Shown in pieces: positions 4,646 to 7,113 of a stretch of DNA of 7,113 nt (position 1 is the first letter of the stretch; each line of letters starts with the position of its first letter). Position numbers and translations under genes: made by a program. The DNA comes from Spirosoma fluviale (GTDB lineage: Bacteria > Bacteroidota > Bacteroidia > Cytophagales > Spirosomataceae). The DNA is taken from contig CAMARL010000096.1 of the NCBI GenBank assembly GCA_945860325.1, positions 1-7,113 on the forward strand. Reading direction: 5' to 3'. A model generated the notes under the pieces. It had not been told where the DNA came from. It worked only from the letters and a program-made list of their open reading frames with translations, and did not search any database.

Positions 4646-7090
4646 TTATTTAAACGTTACAATGGTTACTCCCGCACCTCCTCGATCCGCATGCTCGTCT
4701 TCAAAAGTCTTAATTTGATTATAGCGCTTGAGTTGTTCCCTCACCAAATTACGCAAAATTCCATCCCCTTTGCCATGCAGGATTTTAATTTCATTGGAAC
4801 CTAACAACAAAGCGTCATTCATGTATCGATCTAAAATCACAAATACTTCTTCCCCTCTTTTTCCACGTACATCTAACGTGATGGAAAATTGTGCCATTCG
4901 ATCATTAAAATCAATTCCCTGCAATGCAGAGATTTTTTGATTTTCCTGCTTGGGGGCATGTACTTTTTGTAATCGATTTACTTTGATTGTACTGCTAATT
5001 CCACCCAATGCCACCACCGCATCTTTGCCCTTGAATGCCATGATTTGTCCGATAGCGGATTCTCCTTGGCCTTGGTCTAAAGCAACCCAATCACCAATGA
5101 CCATGGGTCCTTTTAGATTTTTAGGATTCGGTTTTTCGATTAGAATGGGGGTTTTTGACGGGATTTCATGTAATTCTTTTTTGACAAATGCATCTAATTT
5201 CCCCCTGATTTCTTTCGTTTCTTCCTTTTGAGCCGACTTCTCTTTTATCTCTCGAATGGTTTGTTCAATACGAGAGTTCGCTTCCTGAATAATTTTTTTC
5301 GCCTCAGCCTTAGCTTGATTAATGAGCCTCTTTTGCTCGTCATCTAAATGGTTTTTCAAGCTGGTATATTGCTGCTTGATGGCTTCTGCCTGTTCGCTGG
5401 CTAAGGTTAATCGAATATTTTTTGATTCCCAAATTTGCTTTTCGGTTTCCGTTTCCATCAACATCTTGTCGAAATCCACCTGCTTAGTCCCTAGTTTCCT
5501 TCGTGCATTTTCAATGATTTTAGCAGGTAAACCGATTTTTTGAGCAATCTCAAAAGCAAAAGAACTGCCCGGTTTCCCCATATCCAAAATGAATTGAGGT
5601 TCTAAATGTTCGGTGTCATAACGCATCGCAGCATTAAACAATCCGGCTTGTCGGTCCGCTAAACTCTTCAAATTCCCAAAATGCGTATTAATCGCGCCAT
5701 AGCAACCTTTGTCTGCGAGTTTTTCCAAAATCGATTCCGCAATGGCGCCCCCTAAGGAGGGTTCTGTTCCGGTCCCAAACTCATCCACCAAGATCATCGT
5801 TTTAGGATTTACATGCCCTAAAAAATAATTCATATTGCTTAAGTGTGAGCTATAGGTACTTAATTCATTTTCGATATTTTGATCGTCCCCCATATCTAAA
5901 AAGATTTGATCAAAAAATCCCATCGTAGATCCCTCTGCCATCGGCACTAAACAGCCTGTTTGAAATAAATATTGCAATAGACCTAAGGTTCCCAAAGTGA
6001 CCGATTTACCTCCGGCATTAGGCCCAGAGACGACCATGATTCTTTTTTTATCGTCTAATGTAATGGACAAAGGTTTTATTTTTTTACCTATTTTATGTAG
6101 GGATTGTTCTAAAATGGGATGCCTTGCTTCTTTCCAATCTAGGGTAGGGAAATCTTTTATTTTGGGTAAAATAGCGTTTACTTCTGTGGCCCAGATCGAC
6201 TTGGATCTGATGAAATCAATCAGTCCGAGCCATTGGAACCAAGAACTCAACATAGGAACTAATGGTCTTATGCGGTCCGATAAGCGGCTAAGAATCAATA
6301 TAATCTCCCTGCGTTCTGCAGATTCCAATGATTTGATTTCGTTGTTTGCTATTAATGCATCAGCAGGTTCTAAGAATACAGTTTTACCGGTATCAGATTC
6401 ATCTTGAACAAAGCCTTTTATTTTTCTCTTATGCTCCGCGGCTAAAGGAATCACCATCCGGCCATTTCGTAAGGTCAATGAAAAATCCTTGCTAACCCAA
6501 CCTTCTTTATAGGCCTGATTGATCAAGCTATCCAATTTCTTTCTCAGATTTTGTTCTTCCGAAAAGCGTTTTCTGCGTAAATCTCCTAAGGCGGGGGATG
6601 CACTTTCCTTGATTTGGCCATTGGCGTCAAAAACGCGATCTAATTCCTGTATGATTGGCAGTATTTGCCTGAAATCTCCAGACTCTTGCCCTTCCCATTT
6701 TTCCTTAAAAACTTCGGTAATCCGATGGATTTCTGGGTATTTTTCGGAATCTATTTTGTAAAAAAAGCGGACACATTGATATAAAATATCGAGCCCCCTT
6801 TGCCAATCGCGCCATTCGTCAGCAGTTAAATAATGTCCTTCTAAGCTTAAAGGACCAAACCACTCGCGCAAATCATAGTAATCTTGTTGGGGCCACTCAC
6901 CTCCATGCTCTGCCATCAACTGTTTCATCTCGCTGACTTGCTGGACCCATTGGTTCACCAAAGTAAAGCGGTTTGAAAATTTCATTTTGTCCGCATATTC
7001 AGCACCCATATTACTGAGGCATAGCGATTTAATGTGATTTTGAATCTGGATAAATCCTAACTTTTCACCTATATTTTCAGGATAATTCAT
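4646..7090 (-). CDS. mutS2: MutS2: MutS-family ATPase with C-terminal Smr domain
   Basis: This 814-residue protein is a complete MutS2. Members suppress homologous recombination in Helicobacter and act on collided ribosomes in Bacillus subtilis; they do not do standard mismatch repair. The core/clamp region (about 1-320) includes SASPALGDLRRKR (163-175) and RKIKGFVQDESDTGKTVFLEP (222-242). The ATPase has Walker A GPNAGGKS (356-363), the STYSSHLSNM signature (411-420), Walker B MILVDE (432-437) and an INTH switch (467-470). Residues about 535-640 are a charged coiled coil. A KOW-like segment follows (GDWVALDQGQGES...INKVNRLQKV region, about 666-710). The Smr domain (about 735-814) has LDVRG (739-743) and HGKGDG (772-777), variants of LDLRG and HGKGTG. 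The start MNYPENIGEKLGF matches the usual MutS2 N-terminus. Only 23 bases lie upstream in the window, so its promoter is not visible. It is the first visible gene of a unit with the TPR lipoprotein. Confidence 0.97.
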   Translation of the reverse strand: MNYPENIGEKLGFIQIQNHIKSLCLSNMGAEYADKMKFSNRFTLVNQWVQQVSEMKQLMAEHGGEWPQQDYYDLREWFGPLSLEGHYLTADEWRDWQRGLDILYQCVRFFYKIDSEKYPEIHRITEVFKEKWEGQESGDFRQILPIIQELDRVFDANGQIKESASPALGDLRRKRFSEEQNLRKKLDSLINQAYKEGWVSKDFSLTLRNGRMVIPLAAEHKRKIKGFVQDESDTGKTVFLEPADALIANNEIKSLESAERREIILILSRLSDRIRPLVPMLSSWFQWLGLIDFIRSKSIWATEVNAILPKIKDFPTLDWKEARHPILEQSLHKIGKKIKPLSITLDDKKRIMVVSGPNAGGKSVTLGTLGLLQYLFQTGCLVPMAEGSTMGFFDQIFLDMGDDQNIENELSTYSSHLSNMNYFLGHVNPKTMILVDEFGTGTEPSLGGAIAESILEKLADKGCYGAINTHFGNLKSLADRQAGLFNAAMRYDTEHLEPQFILDMGKPGSSFAFEIAQKIGLPAKIIENARRKLGTKQVDFDKMLMETETEKQIWESKNIRLTLASEQAEAIKQQYTSLKNHLDDEQKRLINQAKAEAKKIIQEANSRIEQTIREIKEKSAQKEETKEIRGKLDAFVKKELHEIPSKTPILIEKPNPKNLKGPMVIGDWVALDQGQGESAIGQIMAFKGKDAVVALGGISSTIKVNRLQKVHAPKQENQKISALQGIDFNDRMAQFSITLDVRGKRGEEVFVILDRYMNDALLLGSNEIKILHGKGDGILRNLVREQLKRYNQIKTFEDEHADRGGAGVTIVTFK

Positions 7091-7113
7091 GGGTGGAATA
7101 GGGTTCGGATTTT

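Noticed and set aside
4675..4683. Strong Shine-Dalgarno-like AGGAGGTG on the minus strand upstream of the TPR gene
   Set aside because: It is about 30 bases from the ATG, too far to position a ribosome, and is explained by the codons for Arg-Gly-Gly-Ala near the end of MutS2.
5997..6407. 136-codon plus-strand ORF
   Set aside because: It lies opposite the MutS2 ATPase region (Walker A and upstream), so it is a shadow of a conserved gene.
1..7113. CRISPR arrays, tRNA or rRNA genes, insertion sequences, prophage or defence genes
   Set aside because: I saw no regularly spaced repeats, no tRNA-like arms, no transposase or integrase motifs, and no defence-family domains in either strand.

Overview
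The window looks like a stretch of a Bacteroidota chromosome, probably of the Cytophagales type. This is inferred from the style of the MutS2 and YfhO proteins, the AT-leaning coding sequence, the A/T-rich start-codon surroundings without Shine-Dalgarno motifs, and a weak TTG / TAnnTTTG-type promoter. No rRNA, tRNA, insertion sequence, CRISPR array or clear mobile element is visible. All supported genes lie on the minus strand, so transcription runs from high to low coordinates.

Region A (7090 to 3947) starts with mutS2 (814 aa; MutS-type ATPase, coiled coil, KOW-like and Smr domains). It is followed without a gap by a small predicted lipoprotein made of four TPR-like units. Three bases later comes an unrecognised 61-codon ORF. 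All three share one reading frame and are divided only by TAA stops. They look like one transcription unit, but the last ORF is uncertain.

Region B (3946 to 3758) is 189 bases without a confident gene. It probably holds the end of the first unit and the promoter of the second. It contains short inverted repeats, a cluster of TTGACA hexamers that extends into the small ORF, and a candidate promoter just upstream of the next gene.

Region C (3757 to 1) is a tight three-gene unit. It encodes a SlyD-like FKBP prolyl isomerase without a metal-binding tail, then after 5 bases a large YfhO-family membrane protein, and then, with an ATGA stop/start overlap, a YicC-family endoribonuclease whose stop codon is the first three bases of the window. 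The unit thus joins a folding helper, a probable lipid-linked glycosyltransferase-like membrane protein and an RNA-processing enzyme. The close packing suggests co-expression more than a shared pathway.

Most of the window is conserved housekeeping sequence. I did not find strong evidence of a new biological system. The parts most worth a second look are the small ORF and repeat-rich gap at about 3760-4140, the same-frame arrangement behind mutS2, and the unknown substrate of the YfhO protein.
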